64,000 nt of DNA from Anopheles merus (lineage: Eukaryota > Arthropoda > Insecta > Diptera > Culicidae), in contig NC_054084.1 in the NCBI RefSeq assembly GCF_017562075.2, positions 21,750,389 through 21,814,388 of the forward strand. Reading direction: 5' to 3'. Below the pieces are notes generated by a model, which ran no database searches, was not told the DNA's origin, and worked only from the letters and a program-made list of their open reading frames with translations. The translations under genes were made by a program, and so were the position numbers. Each line of letters opens with the position of its first letter. Within the stretch, counting starts at the first letter, position 1. This document shows, piece after piece, positions 12,136-22,787 of the stretch.

Positions 12136-15100
12136 ACCAGCCACGAAAATCTTTTCCTTGATTGTTTCGAGAAGCACTTAAAACTACAGTTAATCAAACA
12201 AACAACTGTGACTGTTTTATGGGATTGTACATTGACCAAAAAGCACACTGAATTTATTAGTGAATAGTGCACACAACCGCCACACTAAACCACAGTTGCT
12301 AGTTTGTTTGGCTTAATTTATCCTCCCCTACTTCACCGTTTAAAAATACACACCCGCATACTGTTGACCGGACCGCTGTTTAATTAACTACGTTTGATTG
12401 CAATTGGTCGCGTCGTTCGTTCGTTTACTCTTCTCGATTTCTTTTGCACGATAAAATCTACCCAGCGTATTTGCAAACGCCTCCCTGAAGCCGCATGTAA
12501 TCGTAAAGTATAACACACCATTCTAGGCGCCCCGGTTTTTGCATTTTGCTGCTACAAAACGATACCAGCCATTCTGCGGGTGGACCCTAAAGTCAACCGA
12601 ACGCAATAGCTGAAGAGCCCGTAGCCCACCATCTCACCGCTTTCCCTCCTGGGGTGACATCATTAAGTTATGTTTGTGTGCTGGCGGTTCGGGCGGCGGC
12701 GGCGGCGGCGGCAGGGCCCTTTCATTAAATTGATATAGCAAATGAAGCAAATCACTTAATTATTTTTGCAAACACTTCTGCGGGTTTGCAGCGCAATCGA
12801 AAAGTGGAAGTTAAAGTCGTGCACTTGGATGGCTACTTTTTGTTTAACACTACCTTCCTTCCTTCGTTGGTTCATCTGCTGTCTGTGGTTTTTTCTTTTC
12901 TTTTCTTTTGGTCTTACCGTCTCGCCCAGTTGGTCCTGTAGTGTTTGCCGTACTACTTTGACCGAATTGGCCAGCGGCAGCAGTAGAAGAAGTAGTAGCA
13001 CTAGGTAAACGCGGTGTTGGAACCGTCGGTATCCTTGCCAGCAGTGTGCACAACCCACCCTTCACGTGCCTCTTCTGTTTTCGGTTTTGTGGGTTTTCCG
13101 TGGTTTTTATAATTAAATTCTAACCGACCGGACTAAATGGAGAGCAAAACCAGCCGGAACCGGGCGTGTGATTCGGGCTGAATATTTCATTCGCTTCACA
13201 ACCACACACCGAAAGCTGCATTTAATTTCGTATTCATTTCGCAGGAAAGCGTTGATTTATAATGTTGTGGTTAAAAAGTGGAGATTATTTTTTTGCCTCC
13301 TTCTAGATTTTAACTAGAAAAACCAATTAGAAAAACGATTTTGAAAGAGAACTGTTCTTTGTATTAGAATTCGTTTTTCAGGCTCCTTCTCTGCCTCAAC
13401 GAACAGCTATCGGTGGCGTGCTTTAAGCTTGATTTTTTGTTTTAATTTAATTTAATATTTATTCCACCTTCTTAGTTTCTCTCTCACTCTCTCTTTCTCT
13501 CCAAGCTTTCACACACCAATCACGTTTTGGAACGTCGGGTGCAAGATGCAACCTTTCTTTCTCTGCTTTGCTTCGAAAACTAAAAATCAACCGTTTTCTA
13601 ACGCTTTTCTCCACCCACAACGATCGTTCCATTTCGTTCGCTACTGTGTCGCGTGATCGTTCGGTGATCCGGGTGATCGGCTTGATGGCGTAATTATGAT
13701 TTCCTAACTAACCAAAAAAACTGAAAGCGTGATGTTTTACTATTTGCTTGTACGGGAGGGTTTACGGTGTCCATCCGTCACTCTAGTTTTCTTCGTTACA
13801 GTTTGTGCCCCGGCCACCGGTCACATCAAGCGAAACACGTAGCAGTGAAGTGATAGTGGTCTCACGGGAGAGAGTGGATGCTTTACCGTTTTCGTGATCC
13901 ATTCAAGTGAAGAATGTTGACTGCCTTTGCTCTACATCATGGTGTGTTGTCTTTTTGTTTTAGCAAATATCAATCGTACACAGTTCTACTGTTCTGACTT
14001 GCAGAAACATTCCTTCCATCCGTTAAAATGTGAAACACATTGTGAGTGAAACACGAGTGCAATGGCGGTCCACGTAATTGTAAAATGCGCCACTTTATGG
14101 GAAAATAAATGACACCTCCACCTCTCTGGGCTGCATTTTCCTGTCACACGGGTATGTGGCGCTACACACATCGTCGACCGTTTGTGTTTTTTTCGCCTCG
14201 TTCGCACTCCACTCCATACTGGAATGCACGGCAGCAGTGTAATAGTTTGCTGCCTTTTTTATGACACTGCATCCCAGCACAACACTTTCGACGTGAAGGG
14301 ATCAACTCACTGTGACGGCGTCGTGTAGACACTGCAAGGTGCCGCCAATGTGTTTTTTTGGTGGAAGCGGATACACACCCCGTGCCTCGTTTGGATGGAT
14401 ATCGTGACAGCAGCTGGGAGCACACACAAGCAGTAGCAGTAGTCGTCACGCAAGTCGGACGGGGCGAAAACGATGCGAAAATCCACTTTCTGCTTCGTGC
14501 CACACACATTCGTGACAAGCGCGATGGTATGATGATGATGGTCCGTTGATCGACTGGAGCAGCAGCCAGTGTAGTAATGATGATGGGATGTAATTGTTGA
14601 ACACGGAAAGGCGACTCTTTTGTTTGACAGTATCATTTGACCTGTTCCTGTCAAAGATCAAATGTGGCTTTGGAATTATGTGACGATCAACCATAGCACT
14701 TTAATGTTTTGCTTGCTAGATCAAACGTCCTTGATGTGTGATACATTTTCATCAAAATGTTGCTTTTTTACTTTAAAAGTTTTGGAAAACTAAGTGCAAT
14801 TTCTAACTGCAAAGGTTTGCTTAATGTATTGTTAACGTTAATTCTTTCATATAACATCGCGGTAACTGGTGTACGCAATGATCAATCAAACACATTTAAC
14901 TTAACCATGCAGCAAGGTGTAACAAGAAAGACTGTAAATAATTACAAATTAAGTTTAAGAAGATAAGCAACAAATCATTCAATTAGACCATCATAAGTGT
15001 GATGTCTTATATCATACCTTGTAATTATGACTAAATTCGGTTATCAACTGAGTCAATGTCAAGGCTACTGTCATAACCCTCAAAGATCTGATTAACACTA

Positions 15101-15229
15101 CAGGTTCTTGCTTTCACCCGCAAACCTAAACTAAGAACATACGTTTTTTAAGTTATTTTTATGGTCAATTTCATTTGATGGTACTAAAAAAAACCTCTCG
15201 CTTGTCTCCGAGTTTAGTGAAGAAATGAT

Positions 15230-15420
15230 CTTCTTCTTCTTCTTTGGCACAACACAACCGTTGTCGGTCAAGACCTTCGCTGTGCCACTTATTGGGACTT
15301 GGCTTTCAGTGACTTACTGATTACACATAGGAGGCACGGTCCATTTAGGGCTTGAACCCATGTCGGGCATGCTATAAAGTCGTACGAGTTGACGACCAGA
15401 CCGGCCCCAATGATATGATA
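15230..15420 (-). mobile_element. SINE200-like retroposon
   Basis: Read on the minus strand it starts near 15420 with GGCCGGTCTGGTCGTCAA, carries a box-B-like GGGTTCAAGCCC, and ends in a GAA-type tail (TTC run at 15230 on the plus strand). A perfect 12-bp target duplication, TGAAGAAATGAT, flanks it at 15218-15229 and 15421-15432. From memory the sequence agrees with SINE200 of Anopheles gambiae, a tRNA-related SINE with polymorphic insertions. The intact duplication indicates a fairly recent insertion. It is the best taxonomic marker in the window. Confidence 0.85.
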
Positions 15421-16598
15421 TGAAGAAATGATACAAGATCATAATCCCATCCACAATTCGTATACTTAGGGCGATTCGGGATTAATCGTTGCGAACGCTC
15501 TCTTTCGATAAACACTGTAAGTCAAGTTGTATGATCGCATGAATCCTTTATATTTATTAACAAAGTGTTTATACTTCTTACTATTAGAAAGATCTTGACA
15601 TCTCACAGAGTGCGAGAAAGCATGGTGACTTAGTTCCTTGCGATGTTCTTTGTATCAGGTCCTCGGGTTTACACGGGAAACGAGAACCGAAGACGTTTAT
15701 TTGTCTAATCCCGTATCTCGAAGCGTTTATTAAGTTCTGCTGAAACCAAAAGATTGAAATGTATTGTGTATTACATCCTAGCATATTTATCGTATCATTT
15801 ATACAATCTTTGATTTATGTAATTTTTTGGCTTCTGATGATTTCTTATCATACATAACCTATGCCTCTTTCTGGCGAGTTTCTATAACTGCATCTACATC
15901 AGCAACCGAAATTGTAAACGAGTAAGGTAGAAAGTTAGTTCTGACAGGAAACTATAAAACCACATAACTATAGTAAAAGTAAAAATAATGTTAGACGACC
16001 GTTCCACGTTCATCATTCCTGCCATTAAATCACACAAAAAGCCAACCTTGAATACAAATCGAAAACAAATTGAATCACTTCAGCCGAAAGACGATCGCCA
16101 TAAATCACACCTTTGTTGCGACTGAAACACACCCAGAAAAGGGGAGTGGAATCGAACATCCTTTCGCTTTATCTTTCGCGACCTCTATCGTAGCAGCGCT
16201 ATCGTGAAACCGGTTGCAACCTTGCACACACAAAAAGCAAACAAGTCAGGACGACTACGCCAATATCAGTGTTGTGACACGAGGGTGCGACAAAAGTGCT
16301 GTGCGGTTCAAGCGCCACCGAACGAACAACCCGTCCTGCGGACACCTGTTGTGTTGTGTGGAGTAGAACCAGGGGTTTGCTGATGATAAATGATAATTAT
16401 TGGTTGTTCGGCATGTCACAGCTCTTAACAGTTCACTGATCGATGTTAAGTTATTACCGTCCCAAAATGAATAACGACTGTGTGTGTGTTTGAACGTGCT
16501 ATTTCTTTGCTTTTTGCCTTCATCAAATATCTAGATTATAGCTTTAAGTAGACATTCAACATTGTTACTAATTTTTTGTTTTCTTTTTATCTTTCCAG
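15421..16598. other. region upstream of Cyclin Y, probably first exon and intron
   Basis: No coding sequence is seen. A candidate noncoding first exon of the Cyclin Y transcript may lie near 16100-16380, because the splice acceptor at 16597-16598 needs an upstream donor. No donor or TATA element stands out enough to choose one. Confidence 0.35.
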
Positions 16599-17717
16599 AA
16601 ACGTATTTTCTGGAATTCCCAATTCTGGAATTTCTCGAATTACCATTAGAAAGAGAAGGACAGAAGCTCAGTGCAAAGATTCGTGTCTAGCATCTTCCTT
16701 TGGGCGTTTATGCTTTCGCTTTGCACATCATTGCACCATCCCGAAGGACTCTTCTTGCTCTGGAAGGAACACACACACACACGCTTCTACACACCGCTTC
16801 AGGCCATACCAACGGGAAGGAGAAGGAGCGGATCTAGTGCCAAATTTTATCCGTTAAGAACCAGCACGCCATCGCCGTGATGCAACGTGATGCGAAAAGT
16901 GAAACAGAAACCAATTTAGAGCAACGCTGAACGATAAAAGCATAGCAAAAGAGGAGCAACCCAAGTACCGAGATTGAAAAGAGCAAAAAACAGCGCACAG
17001 ACAGAACGTCTTCAAGAATAACACAGCACAATCACGCTAACGAAGGACGGCGGGCGCGGTATCATTTGCATCCTCCCTCCAATCTCTAGTCATCTGAGAA
17101 ATACTGAGCTGTGCGGCGGAAACGTCCGGCAACATTTCGTTCGAAGAAGCTATCCGATTACCGAATCGACTGCCAAATTTTACTTCATTCCAGAATTGCA
17201 ACGAAGACTTCAACCTGAGAACAAAAAAAACTCCCACTGAAGAATTGTAGTCAAATAATACTGTGCAGCATCTTCCAATCGGGTGGGTCACATTTGTGTG
17301 ACGTTTTAATATTACGGATGCGCGGCATGTAAAAATAGAACATCTTTGCCGTGGGAAAAAGCTACCAAAAGCATAAACATTGTGCTCTTCCCTTCGCTCG
17401 GTACTACTATTAATAGCGGAACCGGTAGAAGCCGAAACCGAAAGTCCCCCCCCCCCCCCGCAGACCCCGGCGGCCATTATGCAGCAAGTGAAGAAGCTTC
17501 CTTGATTCTTGCCAAAAATACACTTAACCCGATACGGGGGGAGAGAGAGAGGGAGCACTCGAAACGAAAAGAAAGCCGGGGTGTATCCTGGTCACGGCAC
17601 CACAACCATTCGCTTCCCGGGTTTGATCCTACGGAAGCACAATCTCACACACACGAAGGACAAACATATAAAAACGTAGAGCAGTGCAGTAGCAGCAGCA
17701 GCAGCTAGCGCAACAGA
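16599..17717 (+). other. likely 5' UTR exon of Cyclin Y
   Basis: A strong polypyrimidine tract and CAG acceptor (TTTTTATCTTTCCAG ending at 16598) precede a stretch with no long conserved frame that runs into the Cyclin Y start codon. It includes a 14-base C run at about 17446-17459, a GA-rich run and an AGC run just before the ATG. It is purine-rich in parts and has upstream ATGs, so translation of the main frame may be modulated by upstream frames. This is inferred without transcript data. Confidence 0.5.
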
Positions 17718-18827
17718 ATGGGTAACAAAACGTCATGCTGCTCGTACACGAGTCCACCGCCGACGCGGAAAGCAAAGGAAGCGCCCGTCTTCGAGGAGCA
17801 CATGCCCGAGGGTGAACTATCGGCGAACAATCTGCAGCACATCTCGGAGCGCGAGGGCGACGACGGGGAGCATGATCCGTCCGTCGATCCGTCGGCCGGC
17901 ACCATGTTCCTGGAGCGCTCCAAGCAAAGTCTCGAGAATGGGATGACGCGCAAAAAGTCCCAGCACCAGATCGTTCCGCAGGGCGGTGGTGGTCCTGGGA
18001 GTGGCGGTGGCGCTGGCGGTGGGGGTGGCGGTGGTGGTGGTGGAGGTGGAGGCGGTGGTGGCGGTAGCGGTGGGATGCTGAAGAAGAGTAGCAGCTGCTC
18101 CACGATCTACCTGGACGACAGTACCGTGTCGCAGCCGAACCTGAAGAACACGGTCAAGTGTGTGTCGCTCGCGATCTACTATCACATCAAGAACCGTACC
18201 AGCGAGCGGCGGATAGACATTTTCGACGAGAAGCTGCACCCGCTGACGCGCGACCCGGTGCCGGACGATTACGATCGGCACAATCCCGAGCACCGGCAGA
18301 TCTACAAGTTCGTCCGGACGCTGTTCAACGCGGCCCAGCTGACGGCCGAGTGTGCCATCATCACGCTGGTCTATCTCGAGCGGCTGCTAACGTACGCCGA
18401 ACTGGACATTGCGTCCTGCAACTGGAAGCGGATAGTGCTCGGAGCGATTCTGCTCGCGAGCAAGGTGTGGGACGATCAGGCCGTCTGGAACGTCGACTAC
18501 TGCCAAATCCTCAAGGACATTACGGTGGAGGACATGAACGAGCTCGAGCGACAGTTTCTCGAGCTGCTACAGTTTAACATAAACGTGCCGTCGTCGGTGT
18601 ACGCGAAGTACTACTTCGATCTGCGCACGCTCGCCGAAGCGAACGATCTGTCCTTCCCGACCGAGCCACTGTCCAAGGAGCGAGCGCAGAAGCTGGAAGC
18701 GATGTCGCGCGTCATGCAGGACAAGGCGACGGCCGAAGCGCTCAAGAATGGGATGAAGAAGTGGTCCTCGATCGATAATATCCACCAGCAGGGCGGCATC
18801 CGGCGCAGCGTGGCCATCCTGTCGTGA
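17718..18827 (+). CDS. CycY: Cyclin Y
   Basis: This single-exon frame encodes 369 residues. The N-terminus MGNKTSCC gives Gly2 for myristoylation and paired cysteines for palmitoylation, as in human CCNY, so the protein should sit at the plasma membrane. A cyclin box follows at about residues 180-300; the block reading KRIVLGAILLASKVWDDQAV and the downstream VDYCQILKDITVEDMNELE are almost identical to the vertebrate protein. Cyclin Y binds and activates PFTAIRE/PCTAIRE kinases (CDK14/CDK16; Eip63E in flies) and promotes LRP6 phosphorylation in Wnt signalling. A poly-Gly stretch at about residues 91-116, coded by GGT/GGC/GGA, is an insertion relative to the roughly 341-residue human form. The start is chosen because upstream sequence reads as UTR and the myristoylation motif begins exactly here. 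The C-terminus (RSVAILS) matches family length. It converges on Nup214. Confidence 0.96.
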   Translation: MGNKTSCCSYTSPPPTRKAKEAPVFEEHMPEGELSANNLQHISEREGDDGEHDPSVDPSAGTMFLERSKQSLENGMTRKKSQHQIVPQGGGGPGSGGGAGGGGGGGGGGGGGGGGGSGGMLKKSSSCSTIYLDDSTVSQPNLKNTVKCVSLAIYYHIKNRTSERRIDIFDEKLHPLTRDPVPDDYDRHNPEHRQIYKFVRTLFNAAQLTAECAIITLVYLERLLTYAELDIASCNWKRIVLGAILLASKVWDDQAVWNVDYCQILKDITVEDMNELERQFLELLQFNINVPSSVYAKYYFDLRTLAEANDLSFPTEPLSKERAQKLEAMSRVMQDKATAEALKNGMKKWSSIDNIHQQGGIRRSVAILS

Positions 18828-21800
18828 TTTTCTTCCCGCCCGTCCGCGGCCCACACCCGTGGCTGGTAAGGGGGGTTTGCGCACCGTCCCCGCGCTGTCT
18901 GAAAGGCAGCTTACGGTCGCTGCTAAACAAAAAAAAAACAAAACTAAAACTTAGTTGTAAACTATCGTCGTGTTAGAACGCAACGCTACTCTTACCCCCC
19001 CTTATCGCTACATCTACAAACACACTGCACTGCGCACACACCGCTATTGTAATTACTCACACTCACTCACGTGCGTGGTATGCGTGCGTTCTAGTGCTAT
19101 ACGTTTGCTTCCGTGTCAGGATTCAGTTTAGGAGGAGTAGAGGAAGTGTTTCATTTGGAGACGAAGCAATCGGGTAGCAACTCTGTGCTACTCTACTAGA
19201 ACGATCCGCTTTTGTGCTCGAATGGAGGAAGATGATCGTAAGCCGCTTGAGGGTACGGAATTAGAGACGGCTACACAAGATTTCGTTGGAAGTTTGATCC
19301 AAAGTCCAAATCTGATGCAACAACAACCTACAAACCTCCATTTCATTGCACATGATTCCGTTCCGCTTCTGCACGAAAAAAGAAGAGAATTTATGAACAA
19401 ATTGTGTCAATTTATAATATTCTCCCATAGAAAAAGCAACATTGAAGGATCCTACCTTGAGGACCTCCCCCAAACCCTCAGAGCGAATGGTAATGGAAGG
19501 CAATATTTTTCTACAATACATGATTGCGCGGATCGAAAACAACGATTACATTTAGCAGGAGGTAAAAAATAAGGAAAATGGAAAATGGGGAAACAGTGAG
19601 ATAACGTGTTGATTTTTCGGCTCAATGCAATTTGTTGCATAATTTGGAATTATCATGGGCAGAGTGTTTTTTTAATTGTATTTTTTTAAAGCTGCTTTTT
19701 CAGAAGCACTTATTTGAGTTGAAAGCGTACTGCGTTTTGTACGCTACCGGTACCGCTTTTTTAATTGTTAAATTATTTTCATTTGAAAAATTATTTTAAA
19801 TTTGTTCGAAATCGTTTTTGTAATTCGTTGCTCACCAGCGTTCGATCCATTTGGGCGACGACAAAACTGCTTTTGCCTTCCAAATTCACAAAGCACACCC
19901 TTCCTTTCGCCCCCTTCCACCCATCTCTCTATCTCACACTGCTGCCGTCACCGCCGACGCCGTCTATACAAATATACTGATAGGTAGAATGCATTTTCTA
20001 GTGATATTTCTTAAGAGTAACTACTAAACAAAGCTACACAATATTGTATCTTGTAAAGCAACGTGGCGCGTAGAATGGAGCTAGTTTGGCGCTCTACTTC
20101 AACTATGAAATGAACGGTTTGTAAAAAAAAAAAGGTGTCACGAAAGAAAAGAAAAAAAGAATAGTAGAAAGTAGAAATGAACCGCATTACAACTACCTAC
20201 ACGGGCACTGCGCTATTGCTATTATTCGTTCTCCAACATACACATGCTCACTAAATCGAGTACTAGTGTAGCGGTAAAATCTCAGCATAAACAGGGTGTA
20301 AGGTCCACCTTTCTTCCGTTTTAATGTGTTGTACCGAGGAAAAGGGGTAAACGCTTTTTTATATTGTAACAGAAGAAATTGAAAAGGAAAAAAAACAACA
20401 AAAAATAAAAGAAGCGTGTGTTTGTGTGGATAACAAAAAAAGAAGAAAAAAAGAGCGATAAAGTAAATACAACTAAAGAAAGCGTAATTATTAAGCAAAA
20501 GACAGGCAAAACACAAGCAACAAACGAACGAAGGTGTGAAAATGAGGTGAAAGTAAACGAAACAACTTACTATTGCAATAGAGATGAGGAAAAAAGTATA
20601 CAAAGGTAGCAAGGCTTTTGATTTTCGAGATAAATTGAGAAATAGCAACAAAAAAAACATTAGAATGTGAAACCCCGCGTAAAGTTGAAGACAAAACCCC
20701 AGCGCCACCTACATGTCCTACACGAGGAAAAGGCCACACAGTTAAACGAAATGACCAAACAATATTAAATTTTACCAAAACCACACAGAATAGGTACACG
20801 TCAGTAAAAGTAGGGAAAAAATAGAGGAAAAAGTAGCAAAAACGTGGAGTTTTAATTCAGATGCCAACGAACGCGGAACGTAATGTATACAACATGGGGT
20901 TTCTTTTCAACATTGCATGTTTTTTTTATCTCTCCATTGCTAGTCGAACAAATCAAATGTTTTTTGCTGCAAATAGCCAGACAAGGAAAGAGGAAGAGAG
21001 AGAATACGTGTGCTTACAATATAAGCATAAAAGTGTTCTTGATTTGCTGCTTTGTTATCACCTTCTTCTTCTCACGCTTTACCCTTCAGCTTCTAATCTT
21101 AGTCACATTCGACGGGTTCACCACCAACTAAGTCATGTAGGTTTTGTCTGTTTGCTTGTTTTATGCTTACAATTACCACCACCACCAAACCAATTAGGCA
21201 TTGGGCGCGAAGAAAGGGAACAGAACCTCACGACAAAGATCGATGTGAGTGTGAGAGAGAAATTAAAAGTTAATAGTAATAAACATTAAAAAAACACGAG
21301 TCAGAAAGTTCCCTAAATGAAGAATTGAGGTGCGTGTGTTTGTTCCAGAACTTCCACGATGGCAAAAATCAACGCGTAAAATTAATTCGATTAGTCACGA
21401 AAACAAAAGCATGTGTGTAATTTGTGTAAAAAAAAGTAACTTCCAATGATAAATTTTTATATTTTGTTTTTTCCCCCACTTGTTGTTTGGTTTATAATCC
21501 GGATAGGTAAGCACCCTCTCTACAGCACAATATAGTCAAAGGGCACGGTATTAAACAGAAAAGTAAACAAAATTTAAATTTAAAAAGTAACGAAGTGTAC
21601 GAACACTAAGCATTTGTGGAGTCTCCGCGCACGATGACTGAAGATTAAAAGGCGGGAGTAGACAAAAAAAACAAACAAACACGTTTTCGGTAACGGTATT
21701 TTAGAACAAAACAAAAACGTTAATAAATGTGCGAGAGAAGAAAAAAACACACACACAGAGACATACACAATCCATGTGTAGAAGAACAAGAAAAATAGTC

Positions 21801-22146
21801 ACTAGAAACAGAGCAAGAATAAAAAAAGGGAAAAGTTGTGCGTGTTAAATGAAAAAGTAAAGAAAAAACATTAAAAACACACACACAAAAGCAAACAACA
21901 AATACACAATTCCGTTCGCAACCGATGATAGCAATCGAAGAAGAAGTAAAAAAGATATTGTCATAATAGGAACTATGAAAACGTATAAAGCTATAAAGAA
22001 AAGCGCATTGGAAAACGGTAAATAGCAAAGTAGAAAGCGAAAAAAACGGAATGAAAGAGAATGGAAAGCCAGAAGTGGATGAAGCAAATGGGAAAAAAAG
22101 GAATTATCGTACCAATTTATATATGAAAAATCGTAAATCGTGTATA
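18828..22146 (+). other. Cyclin Y 3' region, probable long AT-rich 3' UTR
   Basis: Sequence downstream of the stop codon is AT- and A-rich, with many AAAAAA tracts and no conserved protein frame. An AATAAA-containing context near 21278-21290 (AGTAATAAACATT) could serve as a polyadenylation signal. A 116-codon frame at 19222-19572 is listed separately as a weak candidate. How far the transcript extends cannot be settled from sequence alone. Confidence 0.45.
19222..19572 (+). other. 116-codon open frame of unknown status
   Basis: This frame opens MEEDDRKPLEGTELETATQD and ends in LHLAGGKK. It has balanced amino-acid usage, unlike the A-rich surroundings, but I recognise no domain and see no good splice sites. 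It could be a short gene, a remnant, or a chance frame in the Cyclin Y 3' region. Confidence that it is translated is low. Confidence 0.2.
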
Positions 22147-22392
22147 CAGGGTTTCCCACGATTTATTGGTTGGATCCCATCAATTTTTAGTGAGTTCCCA
22201 TATTTTTTTTGGTGCGTTCCCACGATTTTTTGGCCGTTTCCCAGAATTTTTTGGTCCCATTGTATTGATATCCAAGCGGAAAATACCAATTTATTATGGG
22301 AACGAACCAAAAATCTATGGGATACGACCAAAATATCGTGGGAACGCACCAAAAAATCATGGGATCTGACCAATAAATCGTGGGAAACCCTG
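22147..22392. mobile_element. 246-bp TA-flanked MITE, copy 1
   Basis: The ends are perfect inverted repeats over about 24 bp, starting CAGGGTTTCCCACGATTTAT. TA dinucleotides at 22145-22146 and 22393-22394 are the likely target duplication. The interior continues as an imperfect palindrome with repeated CCCA/TTTTTTGG words, so the whole element could fold as a hairpin. A diverged copy is at 39913-40135. No coding capacity is seen. Confidence 0.85.
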
Positions 22393-22787
22393 TAAGAAGA
22401 GCCTATTGCGAAGGGAATGAAATAGTCTTCATAATGGTAAGGAAACGAAACGAAACACAGGAATAAAAGGCAGAGAGACAGAGAGAGGGAGAGTGTAACA
22501 CAGTGAAATAAAATCGAAAGAGAATTTAAAACCAACCAAAAGACACGTGCTCACGGGTTGCTTGGATTACGCTACAGATGACAAAAGATCAAAAAAACGA
22601 CTTTCTAAACACATTGTTCGGCAGTATTGGTAAGTACACAAAACGAAAGTAAATTGTATTGTTTGTTTCATTAATTTACTCATTAGAATACACATTCAAG
22701 AAAGGATAAGCTTTTTAACAAATCGTTCCAAAACATCCGCCACGTATCCGCCACGGTCGGGATCCTTCAACGCAGCAACCGCCATCC
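22393..22787. other. gap between the CycY 3' region and the Nup214 stop
   Basis: This AT-rich stretch has GA-repeat patches. It contains a small ATG-initiated segment at 22578-22629, preceded by CAG and followed by GTAAGT, which is described in the findings. Otherwise it is probably the 3' UTR of Nup214 on the minus strand. Confidence 0.4.

Larger units (their letters stand above)
9784..15229. other. gene-free stretch
   Basis: No gene is supported. Visible are a poly-C run (10047-10070), TC-rich and CGG-type runs, and a tRNA-like fragment near 12066-12135. At 14162-14700 overlapping open frames occur without domain content. The many CA, TG and poly-pyrimidine tracts suggest intronic or upstream regulatory DNA. 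Confidence 0.5.
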
